DNA from: Stereum hirsutum FP-91666 SS1
Lineage: Eukaryota; Basidiomycota; Agaricomycetes; Russulales; Stereaceae
DNA length: 64,000 nt
Direction of reading: 5' to 3'
NCBI RefSeq assembly: GCF_000264905.1
Contig: NW_006763134.1
Coordinates: 2,332,580 to 2,396,579 of the forward strand
Each line of letters starts with the position of its first letter. Position 1 is the first letter of the stretch. This document shows positions 25,001 to 38,500 of the stretch, one piece after another. Position numbers and translations under genes: made by a program. Under the pieces are notes generated by a model. It had not been told where the DNA came from and did not search any database. It saw nothing but the letters and a program-made list of their open reading frames with translations.

Positions 25001-28000
25001 TCTACTATCGCAGCTGCTGTGGTGAACGTATACTTCGAGGAGACCGGAAGGGTGAGTACGCCGGTTTACCTGTTGGGTAAACTGGCTCCTGGTACGCTAG
25101 TACATGGTCCGGCTATCGTCATCGACGATGTACGTCCATTTTCCGATCTTCTACCTAATGGCAGACTTGACGAGCGTTTTCTGTGTGGCTTGTTGTGGCC
25201 TGGCGATGACCGAACAGACTCAAACGCTACTTGTCACCCCTGGAGCGACTGCGACGATGCTGAGCTCGCACGTTGTTATTGATGTTGGTCTTGGTGAAAA
25301 GAAACAACTCAGTGCCGATGTTATTGATCCTATCATGGCGAGTCGCTTTGACTTACCTTTATCCTCCACTGTGACTTACATGGCTTCTCTCATACAGACA
25401 TCCGTTTTTGGTCACCGTTTCGTATGTTTTCACCCCGCTATTGTATGGTGAATGTACTGACGCTGTTGCGTGGCATAGATGGCTATTGCTGAGATGGTCA
25501 GTTGGCTGCTCGCTCAGGGCTATGCACATTGATTGCTCATGAGAGTTGGGTTTGTAGATGGGTCGAACCCTCCAGAAGACTGCCGTTTCGCTCCAGATAA
25601 AGGAACGTCTTGACTTCTCGTGCGCTATTTTCGATACCGAAGGTTTGTCCCTTTTATACCCTTGTTCTCTCGAAACCGCACACTCACGACGTTAATTAGG
25701 CTACCTGGTCGCAAATGGTGAGCAAGGTTTTACCATATCGGGAGTACAACAAGGCTAACGGACCTACAGCACCCGCCGTACCTGTTCATCTTGGTGCCAT
25801 GGCATACTGCGTGCAGTACCAGCTGAATTATTGGAAGGGCAACCTCAAGCGCGGCGATGTCCTGGTCTCGAATCACCCTCAAGCCGGCGGTAGCCATTTG
25901 CCTGCACGTATCACACTTATAGAGGAGCAGGACCATTGAAATCTAATGGCGATATACATAGGATATCACTGTTGTCACTCCTGTATTCAGGGAAGGAACC
26001 GACGATGAGATCATTTTCTGGGTGGCGTCGAGAGGTCATCATGGTACGACATACGCCACACGTCATACTTCTCACGATACTCATACGTCGACGTTCAGGT
26101 GACATCGGTGGTCTGGATGGAAACTCAATGCCTCCCAATAGCGCTGTAAGCTCCTCCGCCACATTCTGAGAAACGGTTTGTTCTGACTATAGGTACAGGA
26201 ACTATGGGAGGAAGGCGCCCAGATCATGACCCTCAAGTTGATCACAAACGGCGAGTTTAATGGTAAGCACACGGTCAGTCACTATTTACATTGTCACTCA
26301 TCCTGATTGCGTATGGGATAGAGAAAGAAATCATCTCGATTTTCAAAGCCGCAGGCGACTACCCTAACTGCGAAGCCTCTCGTCGTATCCAAGACAACAT
26401 CAGCGACATGCAGGCTCAGTCCGCTGCGAACGCCGTCGGAGGTGAGTTACCCTCATTCTTTCTGATTGAGGTCCTGACCTCCTCTCTCTCAGCTGTGCAG
26501 ATTGAGGCCCTATTCGAGGAGTTCCGAGGCGATGTCGTCATTGTGGGTAGCCTCCCTTTTTCTTACCTGCGACGATTAACTGAAAGGCAGCGCTAGGCCT
26601 ACATGAAAGCCATTCGTGACAACGCAGAAGTCGCTGTTAGGCAGTTATTCCGGGATACCGTCAAGCGTATGGGAAAGACACTGAGCGCCGTGGATTACAT
26701 GGATAACGGGGCCGGTACGGGTTGCAGTTTATACTTATACTGCGGGTGACGTAGACTGATGTTTATTTCTTTCAGCGATCGCCTTGTCGATTACTCTCAG
26801 TATGTGTATTAATTCATATACGGCATTATTACGGTCTAATGCGTTGCTTCAATCTTTCAGATGAAGAGGATGGTTCCGCCATTTTCGATTTTGAAGGCAC
26901 GAGCCCAGAAGTGTACGTCCTACTATGACCTTACTGAAGACGAGGATGCTGAATCTCATATGTAGAAACGCGAACACGAATGCACCAACAGGTGAGATCA
27001 AAAATTATCAGCGCTTTCCTGATTATTGACGTCCGATTATTAGCTGTCGTTCGCTCCGCGCTCACATATTGCATGCGTTGTCTCGTTGGAACTGACGTAC
27101 TTGTCTCCTCGGTCTTTAGGCTTGTGCAAAACACTAATTTTCTCCATATATCCTACAGATGCCTCTGAACTCCGGCGTCATGGTGCCCATCGAGCTCCGC
27201 GTCCCGGACAACAGTATCGTCAACCCCTCTGAATACGCCGCCGTCTCCTCCGGTAACACTGAAGTTTCACAGCGAGTAACCGACGTTGTCTTCAAGGCGT
27301 TCCATGCAGCGGCGGCATCTCAAGGTTGCATGAATGTGTTCCACTTCAATTATGGAGAGTACAACTATGGAGAGACGATTTGTGGCGGTAGTGGTGCTGT
27401 GAGTTCACGATTCGACTATGACATCTCACGACAGAGGATTGGATGGCTAATTGACGTGGTTCAGGGTCCTACATGGCATGGATCGTCTGGCGTGCATGTC
27501 CATATGTATGTTCTGTCCTCCATAGCCCTTAACTTGTATCTGGAGGCTCACGTTCATGCGCAGGACCAACACACGTATAACCGACGTCGAAACTATCGAG
27601 AAACGCTTCCCAGTCATCGTCAAGGAGTTCTCAATCCGGGAAGATTCTGGTGGGAAGGTAGGTCATCGTCACCGCTGCGCTACGTCTCAAACTGGTTGGG
27701 GTGGATTAACGCTGACTGGACGACAGGGACGGTTCAACGGGGGTAATGGTGTTCATCGCGAGTTCCACTTCACGAAAGACTGCAAGACTTTCCTCATCGG
27801 CGAGAGACGGGTCACGCAGCCATACGGGATGGAGGGTGGTGAGCCAGGGCAGAGTGGTGCTCATTATTGGATGAGGAAGAACAGGGACGGATCGCTCAGG
27901 AAGGTCAACCTCGGTCCTCGAGGTACGTCTTTCGGACTGCACAAATTTTCGTGTCTTGGTGTATACTCAAGCGTTGTTGTCATAAAGCTACGATCAACGT

Positions 28001-28241
28001 CTTGGCGGGCGAGAGCATCATCATTCACACACCTGTGCGTGCTGAGCCTTTCGCTTTGTCATGGTCGCTGGGCTAACCTTCCTCGAAAATAATACAGGGT
28101 GGCGGAGCTTGGGGAAGCCCGGGCAGCATTACCGATGCCGAATCGACCAAACAGGCCGCAGCTGGTGGTATCACGAAGCCCTTCTGGCGTGCTATGGGAT
28201 CCGTCGCGTCATACATGGCCGCTCAGAATGAGCAGGGTTAA
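22034..28241 (+). CDS. 5-oxoprolinase (hydantoinase A/B fusion), ATP-dependent
   Basis: Exon 1 (22034-22081) begins [16 protein letters not shown]. It splices to [14 protein letters not shown], the phosphate-binding start of hydantoinase_A_N, then a tiny 18-nt exon (22294-22311). [80 protein letters not shown] and [17 protein letters not shown] complete the ATPase-like A half. The B half contains [52 protein letters not shown]-type [10 protein letters not shown], and [19 protein letters not shown]; the protein ends in [11 protein letters not shown] and QNEQG. The enzyme hydrolyses 5-oxo-L-proline to L-glutamate with ATP in the glutathione (gamma-glutamyl) cycle in the cytosol. All landmark motifs of the ~1,280-residue eukaryotic enzyme are present in order, without visible disruption, across more than 20 exons. 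Confidence 0.95.
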
Positions 28242-28666
28242 TAGCTGTTTCTTTGCAGTGGCGAACCACACAGGCTGAACCTGGTGGGTAAGAGAATGTC
28301 GTGTGTTGTTGAACGTGTTGTATCGATAGACTTGTAATTATTGAGTAGATGATGCGGATTGGTCACAGCAGTACCAGACGAACAAGATCGATTTTCGTCA
28401 TACAGCCTGTCACGAGACTCAATGAACGGAGCAAACGTTTGATTATACACCGGGTAGAAATGATACAGTACGGCAAATACACAAGTGTGAAAGGACAGGT
28501 ACGCTACGAGAGCAAAAACAGAGTGGAAAACACTCCTACATCCGCACAGAAGGACAGTCGATGTCGCCATTTTATCTAGAGGAAACGAAAATAGGAAGCG
28601 AGAAAACACTCTGACACCGGAGGGAAAGCAATCACCCAGCACACTTAACTTAGTAAGGAATGAAGA
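28242..28666. other. Convergent intergenic region
   Basis: Lies between the 3' ends of 5-oxoprolinase and the multi-TM gene. No further gene recognised. Confidence 0.5.
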
Positions 28667-30367
28667 TCAGACCATCCCCTCCTTCGCCCTTATTCTATCA
28701 TCCTCATACGTATCCCTCCTACCGTCTTCTCGGGATCTACTCCTACCCCTCTCCATCCCCATTCCCGCTTCCAAATCCTCATGCACCGTACTGAACGTCT
28801 CCTCCGGCCCACGACTCGCTATATCAATAGTCACATTGAACATCCCGCTATCTCTGGTCTGTCGCGATACCAAGCCGATCGTTCCCCGCTGACCATGGTT
28901 CGTAGCAGCATGGTTGGCGTTGAAATGCATGCTACCAAGGGTCTCGGTTTTATTGAGGTTGGCACTTCGGTTGGCGTTGGCGTTCATGGTAGGGTCAGAG
29001 CGGGAGATGGATGTTAGAGCTTTTGAGGTGCGTTGGGTGTTTACGAGGATCATGACTAGTGCTGGATACATTCCCTACGTTGAACCAAAGGTCACAGGGC
29101 AGACCGTCCAGTGAGTGTGTGGATGGTGGGGGAAGCAAGAAAGGAACTGACAGCAATCTGGGCATGTATGCCCGTATAAATGTCACCCAGCGTTCCACCT
29201 GGTACATGGATGAAGGATCCGGCAAGTACAACAGCCTATAAAACACGGAGCGAGTTCATCGTCGATGACACGATGTTGTTGAGCGAGCGACGAATAGTTC
29301 TGATATGAAGGCAGCTCACGGATGAGACGCAATACACAAGCCCTGATTCGGCGAGTAAGACTAGGATACGTTCAACTTGTGTACTTCTAGACGATTGCAG
29401 GTTGACGCGAATTGATCGTCGATATTGCCTGTAATCGTGCGATCCGCGTAAAATGAGTGAGCTGAAGAGAATAGATGAATGTCATGTACCATGCCCAGAT
29501 GCCGATCATCGAAGTGGCGGTAACGTTTGTGATGAGCGAGAACCCTAAATTGACGATTTGGTTGACGTCGAGAATGGTGGCGAGAGGCCCATGGCGAGGG
29601 ACTGCGTTATTTGGAGCCGCCGCAATCGCGCTACGGAGTATGATGGTCGTCGAAACAGACACTATTGTTCCACAGAGGAACATCATATGTTGGTCATAGG
29701 GAGTTGAGCATATAATAGAAAGAATGGAGGCTGAGACGTACGTGTCGTGAAACCAAGCATGACGGATGGGATCATCAAGATCTTTTTCGAGAAACGGGTA
29801 GCGCACAGAACTCGCATCCGCCACACAACAACGCCATCTGCGAAGAGATCTGTTTCATTTTGTCATTCCGCATCAACCATCAGCGATCTGATCCGTATAC
29901 ATTCATGCTATATAATGAAGGGACTGCCTTACAGTTAGTGAGTACAACAGCATTAAAGATCTGTCGAATGACCGTGTTTCTATGTACGTGTTCCTGTGTT
30001 ATCTTCGAGACGAGAGAAGCGACGGAAACCGCCCAGTATGCAGTCGAGAAAGCGAATATGCCCAGCGTGATGGCAAGCATGATGATGTTGGACCGGACGT
30101 TCATGCCTTGTTTGCTTTCAAAATCGAAACAGTCCACTAGTTAGCATCTCCATAAATCCCATGAACATTCTAGAGCTAAGGCTCACACCAGAACATGGGT
30201 CGACATAGGGATGATTGCGATGAAAACGCCTGAAGAGAGGGAGATCAGCGTGAGTGTCGTTCGTTCCACATGGACAGCACAGTCGAGTGCTTACCATAGC
30301 CAATGGTCTGACACAGAATCTCGGTGAAAGTGAACAAAGTGTCTTCCTGGTCAGCAGATAACATCAT
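28667..30367 (-). CDS. Agaricomycete-type multi-TM protein of unknown function
   Basis: The chosen start (30365-30367) gives MMLSADQEDTLFTFTEILCQ followed by TIGYG, then spliced hydrophobic segments. These are GVFIAIIPMSTHVLV, NIIMLAITLGIFAFSTAYWA with VSVASLVSKI, a segment around DGVVVWRMRVLCA, the region STPYDQHMMFLCGTIVSV, and LGFSLITNVTATSMIGIWAWY, with a late TM ending VMILVNTQRTSKAL. The C-terminal ~110 residues are polar, Asn/Ser/Arg-rich and end in RIRAKEGMV. The 'DGVVVWR.RVLC' plus 'ATSMIGIWAWYL' pattern recurs in a large basidiomycete-specific family of roughly seven-TM proteins without assigned function. A receptor-like role is sometimes supposed, but nothing in the sequence shows ligand or G-protein coupling. 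Exon limits in the middle are approximate. Confidence 0.72.
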
Positions 30368-32029
30368 AACCCGCCAGGGGACTGCGATGGTCCACAAAAC
30401 CAAAGGAATGCGAAGAGGAAGATGAGAACAAGAAAAGAGCGGGAACAACAGGAGGAGAAGCAATTTGGGCTCGTCAGACAGCGAGCTTATATACTCATTG
30501 CGGCATATAGATAACGGGTATCGTCACATCGGAGGATCATTGTGCGCGCAAACGTGCATGATGTGCGTCTAGTAACACCAGATCATCGAATGGTCAGCAA
30601 GTGATGTTGGGGCGCCGCCGTCGTACATATAGCCTGTTGAGAGAAGTGGGTCTTCGAGGTTTTCCCTTCACTCCCCGAAACCTGCCTGTAGTAATGTTTC
30701 TCCTCGACTGCGTTTAGCATTACTTGGGAGTGTATTGAATCCTACCGCCGACCATGTCGACGACCATATCAGTAGCAGAGCAAGGATCAAAGACATACTC
30801 CGCGTCTTTGCTGATCAATGGGGTTCTAAGCCTCATGGAATACATCCCATCCTGGCGCACTGAACATCTCGTTGCGATGGCGTCCACCGGTGACCCGACC
30901 GTCCTGAAGGGTTCTGATTCCTGAATCACCATCATTACCATCTTTCTCCGCGGGTCGGAGATTGTTTGTAGGCGGTGAGAGAGTGAGACCCTGTAATTCA
31001 GATTATGACAGAGAGCAAAGAACAGTCCTGTTCATGAGTAGAGGTGAACGTCGAAGAGAGCTGAGGTGGCGGTGTGGCATTAAACAATTTGGACCGCCTG
31101 GTTGGCGCTGTATCGGCATTTCCCGAGAAACACGCGAGAGTTGTGGCGCCCCACATTACGTCTCAGTCCCATTCAAACTTGAGTTCTTACTATCACCTCG
31201 TCCTATGGCACAGGTTCTCCAGCTTATCAGAGACCCATTTTCCGTGCTCAATGATTGCCATTGAGGACGATGTACTTGTGCAGAGGAGATTGGGGATGAC
31301 TGGTATGTATACGGTGACAACCGCGCAGGTATCTAAACCACTTCAACGACGACGAAGAGAGAGCAATAGCTTGATACTAGCACACCGCTTGGACAGTGGT
31401 TATATCTTTTATGGCAGCCTCTCATCATCGTGTAGAGGTGCGCTTGTTGAAGTCTTGTCGAACTTTCAGTCACCATTCCTTTGCCTCCGTTGTCATCGTT
31501 CGCATTGGCGCCGAGGTTTTTCTGCGGCCCACACACATGGCCGTTCCAGCCTCTTCCAGCCATCCGCTTTGAAGGGCTTTGTCCGGGTCTCGTTTCTCGA
31601 CTCGAAAATCTTCAACAATATTACACCTTGAGGTGCGCGAGACGGTTCGAGTGTGGCCGAGGAACCTTGAGTCGCTTACCTCGCCCGTCGGCCGCGACGG
31701 CTGTTCGTTTGAGACGGGCATCGGCGAAGATGCATGCGTCGGTGCGGAAGCAAAAACCCCAAACATTGACAGAGGAGGCGCGATCAGCCGCAGTGGGAGC
31801 CGCCGGTGGCAGCGGGCAGAACATTCATACACTTTCCTCCACGAGCGTCGAGATTTTGCTGTGGCACCGATCGAGGTGCGCCCGTGTGTATATATTGTTT
31901 GGCTGCTGGGAGCATGCGTTCGCTTTTTTCGCGCTCGGCCCTCCCATTCTGCTTGTCTCCCATTCCTATTACCACTGCTATTGCATCTACGCGACCGCAA
32001 TTGTTTAAAACTTCAATTTCATCTCTATC
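30368..32029. other. Intergenic region, 1.7 kb
   Basis: Several open frames of 130-190 codons overlap on both strands at 31.1-32.2 kb, but none has a recognisable motif or convincing splice model. The region holds the promoters of two divergent genes. Confidence 0.45.
30486..30493 (-). promoter_or_regulatory. Possible TATA box of the multi-TM gene
   Basis: Minus-strand tatataag-like sequence ~120 bp upstream of the ATG at 30367. Confidence 0.3.
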
Positions 32030-34372
32030 ATGACCAGCAATGCTATGGAAAAGGGCCACACGCCAACATCCTCGAGTAACGAAGTCTCGCCCCAACGTGA
32101 TACGGAGAAAAAGGACGAAGGGATGCGGGTTGTAGCAGATGCTATGGATGTAGATCCTTTTGCACAGGCTGCCGAAGGAAAGCATGGCGGTGACTACATC
32201 GAGTACCGCAATATGGGGTGGATCAAGGCGGGGGCTCTAATCATGGCCGAGGTACGTCTCCTTCTGTTTATGTAGTTGTGGCGACAGCTCAGATTCTGCC
32301 TCAGACAATTGCGCTGGGTATTCTCAGCTTCCCGAAAGTTTTCTATCGATTGGGCATGTTCGGGGTACGCTCAACCAAAATCATTGTCCCGGCGGGCTTC
32401 TGCTTACTGGGACCCTACAGGGTATTTTCACGACCATCGCTCTAGCCGCCCTATCGTGGCAGACTGGATACGTGATCGTTCAATTCAAGGTTAATCGTGA
32501 GTATTTGTTAGCGTTGTCATTTTATATTGTTCTCATCCTCTACGCAAAGATCCTGGTGTCATGAACTTCGCGGATGCCGGTGGTGTCGTCGCTGGTAGGA
32601 AGGGTTTCTGGCTCTTGGGCGCCATGCTTGTTACCAAGGTCCGTATAACATTCCAGGTCGATACCATATTCAACAAACTCATACTCTCTTCGCAGTCCGT
32701 CTTCGTAGCAGGATCACATGCTCTTTCCGGAGCCATCGCTCTCAACAACATCTCCAGTGGCGCCATTTGCAATATTGCATGGGCAGCCATCATCGCTATC
32801 GTATCCTTCCTGTACGCCCCTTCCTCTTTCACGCCCATAAACTCTGTCGCCCTAACAGCCATGGTAGGTTGACCATTCCCCGTACATTTGAGAAGGTTTC
32901 CTACATCTCCTTCGTCAGCGTGACCGCCATCCTCACTGCCTGTTTCATCACCATCGTCGCCACTGGTATACAATCCGACTCTGACCTCCCAGACTTCCCC
33001 GATAATGGTGCGGTGAGGTGGAAGGCATTTGAGAACCACGGTTTCACCGAAACAATCAATGCGATCACCAACATTGGTCAGTACACATTCTATTCTCAAT
33101 GTGGCGTCCGTGGCCTACGGTGAGTATACTGATGGTCGACTTGAAATTTGTCGGTGCAGTGTTCGCCTACGGTGGACATGTCGCCATCTTCTCGTTCGTG
33201 GCCGAGATGAAGAACCCCGCCGACTTCAAGTACTCTCTCGGACTTGTACAGATCGTCGCCACAACGTTCTAGTAAGTCCTTTTCGGTCCTCGTCCAGTCC
33301 TAGCGTTCTGTAAAGCTGACCCACGTTCGTAAGTGTCGTCGTAGGAGCCACGATCTACTCGTTCGGTGGTCAGTACGTGACCTCCCCCGCCCTTACGATG
33401 ACGTCGAAGCCCGTTCGTATCACTGCATAGTGCGTAGCCAATATCTTTTCCTAATGGTCTGGCCGTCTCGTTGACCATCCGAAACCGAATCTCGTTAACC
33501 AACTCACAGCGCCATCGCCCTCGTCTCCATCAGTACGTCCCTACTCGCTTCTGTTCTATCGCCTTCTACGTGTGCTGACGAGTGGCTTTTGTAAACACAG
33601 TCATCGCAGGCGTCATCGCCTCCTATGTCGCCGCCAAATTCATCTTCCTCACCCTCTTCCGTAGTTCTCGTCACTTAACCTCGCGCTCGTGGAAGACGTG
33701 GGGAATGTGGGCTGCCATCTGTGCTGCGATATGGATTGCTGGGTTTGTCATCGCTGAAGTCATCCCGGTGCGTATGCTCGTTTCATATCTTCCACGTCCT
33801 TCTCTTCCCATTCCTCCAATTTTTCGTACTGCAGATATTTCCCCGTGCCCACCTTCCCGTTGTTATGATGGTTGTTGAGATATACTGACGATCACTCCCA
33901 CAAAAACCAGTTCTTCTCCGACCTCCTCTCCGTGATCTCCTCCATCCTTACCATCTGGTTCACATACGGCCTCTCCGGCGTCCTCTGGCTCTACGATAAC
34001 GGACCGAAAGGACCTGCCGGAGATCGGACTTCGTATGCGGGGTATTGGTCCAGTAGGAGTCGACTGGCGATGTTTTTGACTAGTGTTTTTGTGGTGCGTT
34101 TGATCTTTTCTTGTGCTCGCTATTGCTTGTCTTTGTTCGTTTGCGCCCCTCTCGTCTGACTGATATTTTGGCAATAGATCATCATGTCTGCAGTTATCAT
34201 GGTGTTGGGTCTGTATTCGTCTATCAAGAGTATCGCGGATAATGTACGTATTCTCTCAGTCGTCTGTTTCCCTTTCACTTGTTTGCGTCGGTCCTGTTGC
34301 TGATGTGTGCTCTTTTGATGCGTTTAGTATGCTAGCGGCGCATACAGCCACCCGTTCTCGTGTAGCTCTTAA
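32030..34372 (+). CDS. AAAP-family (vacuolar-type) amino-acid transporter, 14 exons
   Basis: Exons 32030-32251, 32305-32364, 32421-32496, 32550-32638, 32696-32811, 32868-33076, 33160-33271, 33334-33429, 33510-33532, 33601-33767, 33911-34093, 34178-34243 and 34328-34372, all in frame, give 487 residues. A ~60-residue polar N-tail precedes YRNMGWIKAGALIMAETIAL with GILSFPKVF, the TM1 unwound region of the transmembrane amino-acid transporter family. Next are HPGVMNFADAGGVVAGRKGF, FVAGSHALSGAIALNNISSG, LLTIPRTFEKVSYISFVS, VFAYGGHVAIFSFVAEMKNP (the 'F.Y.Gh..f..~~.EMk.P' signature), and a GAYSHPFSCSS C-terminus shared by many fungal members. Members move neutral or aromatic amino acids with H+ across vacuolar or plasma membrane. 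Specificity is unknown. Confidence 0.92.
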
Positions 34373-35542
34373 TCGAAATTTCCCTCGACATACACTATAC
34401 CCCAGACCTCACCGACCTGTCATTGTGCCGTTCGCATCATGCTACCCAATATGATCGTCTCCCATCTGTCCGAGTTGTAGCCCACGATCACAATATCGAA
34501 AAATCCTCACGAAGCTCTCCATGACCATTACACACCAGATGTATCCTCCTTCACGAATCGGATCCTCATCCTAACTCAACTTGCGCTGTCATCGTACTTG
34601 CCACATCATAGCATACTTAGAAGTATTATGCCATCCCACATGTCCCCAACTGTATCTACGTTATTCGCTTAATATACTTCTTGCACGGACATGGTACACG
34701 ATCCTGTAGACATCCGGTCCTGTTAGATGATCCAGATTTATTTGTGATGTATTTTCTTGATTTTTTTGGGTGGATTATGGCTGGTCATGTAGTGATGCGT
34801 CTATCTCCTGCTGCTCTCAAGGTGGGCAAAGGTTTCACAAACGATTCAGGGTGTGGCAATGAGACCGCCCCTAAGTGCCTTGTTGCGCGCGCAACGAACC
34901 GGAGCATATCGGGCCGGATGTGCGCTCTTGCGAGTCGCACTCTCGAGTCAGTGTGTCCTTTCTGGTGTCTTTTCCTCCAAAATCCGCCTCTCACGGCTCA
35001 CAAAACGACGCCCTATCAATGCACTCGCATGAACAGGTGCGCCCTCTGGGGCTGACCTTCCCTCAAAGCGAGTCAACGCTCGTTCTGCTCCAACATTACC
35101 GTCACCACGGGGTACCAGCGCAGTGTCATTAGGACTTGCCAGGACACTCCTATGAGAGTTGCCCGAAGGGCGACCTCGAGAACAGGTTGAATACGCAATT
35201 TCGACACAAGTTTTGGGAAGGGTTGGGCGCCTATTGGCGGGTTTTGTGTGGAGAAATATCTTGAAGGGGACTGGCAAGTTCGTGTGAAAGATGCATCTGG
35301 ATTTGGATCCAATGCAACGCCCAGTTACCAACGCGGAAGCCACGTCAACATCTTTCGATTCCTTCACCGACCTTACTCGTCTTGCTCCCAGCCAGCCAAC
35401 AACATATTGCCTGTACAGATTTTTCACATGCAGGAGGATTCCGACAGACCATATGGTGCGTAGGACTGATATGGCCACGATTTTCTTGAGTTGGTACATC
35501 TAAATAACTTCTCATGGTCGAGTCGCTTCTCTTGTAGGTGCC
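34373..35542. other. Intergenic region upstream of the TPR-CHAT gene
   Basis: No recognised gene before ~35.2 kb. From ~35.23 kb on, the sequence is homologous to 43.19-43.45 kb, so promoter and leader were duplicated with the CHAT gene. A frame at 35248-35456 (MEKYLEGDWQVRVKDASGFG...) can splice via gtgcgt to tag just before GCC-ATG 35543 and could be an additional 5' coding exon. Confidence 0.5.
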
Positions 35543-38500
35543 ATGGAAAATGAATCGAAGGGACCGTTCGAGGAAGTCATCGAGACCTCTCAAGCCCTAA
35601 GTGCTCCCGTCTCTGACTCCGACTCTGACTCTGACTCGTTAGATTCGATGCAAGGTTAGTGTGGATCCAGAATTTTTTTTTTCTTTCATAATAATCGTCG
35701 TTTGTCGCGCTCGTTCTTCAACGTAGATTCCGTCCGTTCAAGACAAAAACCGACTACTGTCGACGTGGTCCCTCTCATCGCGGACATTCCAGGGAGCAAG
35801 CTCCCTGATTCTTGTCGTTATTTATCTCACGAACTTCAGGGGTGTATAGAATATCTTCGGGAACAAGCAAATCCTACCACGATCCACGAGAATGGAGCAG
35901 GTCTGTCCACGGCCATTGAAGCTGCGAGATCTCAACAGCGACTTGCCGTAGACGAAGAGACCTCTTTGCAGTGCTCATTTGAGCTGGCCAATACCCTTAC
36001 GCGACGATTCGAGCGGGTCGGCCAATCGAGCGACCTCTACGAGGCCATTGCGCTCTATAAATCATGCTTGTCCAGTACATCCGACGCTCAGAGGAGCTCC
36101 CTATCGTCATTTGCTCACAACTACTCGTACGCCCTCCGTCTATGTTTCGAGCTCACGAGTGAGCTATCATGTCTAGAGGAGGCAGTCGCTTTGAGCCGTG
36201 GCACTTGGGGGACCACTGTACCTCTGGGCCTGAATGGTACAAACGCAGAAGCAGTGATCAATTTAGCAGAATGTCTACTCCTCCGGTATCGATACCTATG
36301 TTCTGTTCCTGACTTCGAGGAAAGTGTTTCTCTGATACGCAATATCCTCTCTCAATGCCCCGAGGGCCATGCACAACGCCCCATCGCCCTCCGATGCATA
36401 GCAGAACTTTATATTCTCGCCTACGTGTCAGGTACTGACATCGAGCCAATCATCGGTCATACACCCAGTCTCGCAGAGGCGATCCAATGTCTGGAAGATG
36501 CACGGCGATTGATAGCAGCCGACGACGACGAACTGTCACGAATTCTATTCTTGCTCGCCCACGTTTCGTATCTTTGTGTGGCATCAGGCTCGACGAGTCC
36601 ATCGCCCCCTGACGTCGTCACGCCTATACGCTATGCCCATCAAGCGCTCACGCTCGCCTCTTCCAACCCATCCTTTCGAACGCGAATACTGGCTCATATA
36701 TACCTCCCGCCGCTGATTACATTCGCTTTTCGTGGCTGCAAAACTAGTTCCCATCGTCATCGTCAGACGAGGATTGAAATAGCCAGGGTGGCAAACGAGA
36801 TATGTCCCGACAAACACGTGCTGAAACCTGTTGCACTGATGGAACTCGTGCTTGCGCTGGATCAGGATGCATGGAGAGAAGGGACCGTGGAGTCTATAGA
36901 AGAGTCCATTGCTATCTGCGAGAGCCTCTTGAAGTTCTGTCCTTCCCCGTTGGTGCCAGACTCAAACCTTGATAGTATCACACTCGCCTTTGAGGCTGGA
37001 CGAACACCAATTGCGCTGCCTATAATGCCGCGGTTCTGCGACTCGGTATTGAATATAGAAGCTGATTCAGAGGAATCCGTTCGGTCTATCTCCGCTGAAT
37101 GCATTCCGCTCGACATCGGAACACTTCGCTTCGTTGCTCTGTCTACGCTCTCTCTCCTTTATAGCCAGCGTCACCATCCTGACTATGGGACCTCTCAGTG
37201 GACCCATATCCTCACATCCCTTACCATAGGCATAGCTGCCTATCATTCCTTACCCTTGCCCTTGATGGATTCCGACATTACCAACTCATCAATTGTCATA
37301 TACATGTCTAAGCTCACCGACAACATACTTTCAAAGATGTATGTAAACTTTCAGGCCGGTCTAGTCTATTTTGCTACACAAGCGGACATGCGTAGAGCAG
37401 ACTTGCTGGGTCACTGGCGGAACCTGACGACGTGGAACTACACCAAAGAACAGCGCTGGATTGTCAGCGGCGCGATCGCCGAAGTCTCTCTGCACAAACT
37501 CAAACACGAGCGGAACATGGAAGGGCTCGAGCAGTACATCCAGTTGCTGGAGATCTGGGTCTCCCTCCTCGCACATACAAACGGAGAATCGGAAATCCTC
37601 ATCCAGGTCGCTCGGGCACGTGCGTTTCGGTACGAGCTCTTGTCCGAGGCCCCGGACAAGAAGGATCTGGAGAAGTGCGAGGATATTATTGAGGGCTTGG
37701 TGGCAAATACGGCGTATCCGGTGGTGAACAGAATCAGAGCGGCGACGTTTTGGGCGCCGATAGCGGCGAGCGTCGGGTGGGTCGAGTTGGCATCCAAGGC
37801 TTTCGACGATGCGTTGTCGCTACAAAGCAAGCTGACGTTCGTTATGGACCTGAAGGTCAGGATGGTCACGCTGAAACATTCGTATGGATTGCCCTGCGAC
37901 GCGGCTTGCTTCGAGCTCATGGCGAGAGGGGACCTTCATCGTGCTATCGAACGTCTGGAGCAGGGCCGGGGTGTTTTGTGGTCACAGGCGCATTCAATTC
38001 GCATGCCTTTCCACGCGCTCAAAGACCGAGAATTAGCAAAACGGTTCAAGGAAATAGCAGAGCAGTGGAGGACGGGCACGGACTTCGCTATCGATCGAGA
38101 GTCGACTCGAAGGAGGGAGAAACTGACTGAGGAGTGGGACGAAGTTTTGGAACGCATAAGGGAGAATGACCCAGAGATGGAGGCGTATTTGCCCGGTGGG
38201 AGGACTTGGCAGGAGCTGAAGGGAGTGGTACGGGAGGGGTGCGTGGTGGTCATGCTGGTGGGCGACGAGAAGACGAAACGGTGTTTTGCGATCATGATGC
38301 GACCTGCTGCCGAAGGGGGCGACACGTATATTGATCTTCCTACTAGCGTCAACCTGCCCAAGCTGAGAAGACTGACTCAGGTACTTGGTAAGGCCAATAG
38401 GACGGCGAGAGATGCGGATATGGGCGATGCATTGGAGGCTGCTCATGAGAGGTTTTCGAGGAGGCTCTACGAGCCGTCGACGCATGACGGCGTTCTCTCA

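Noticed and set aside
31470..32185. Overlapping long frames of 130-180 codons on both strands upstream of the amino-acid transporter
   Set aside because: All frames are open for similar lengths, which reflects GC-rich composition. None shows a family motif or splice continuation.
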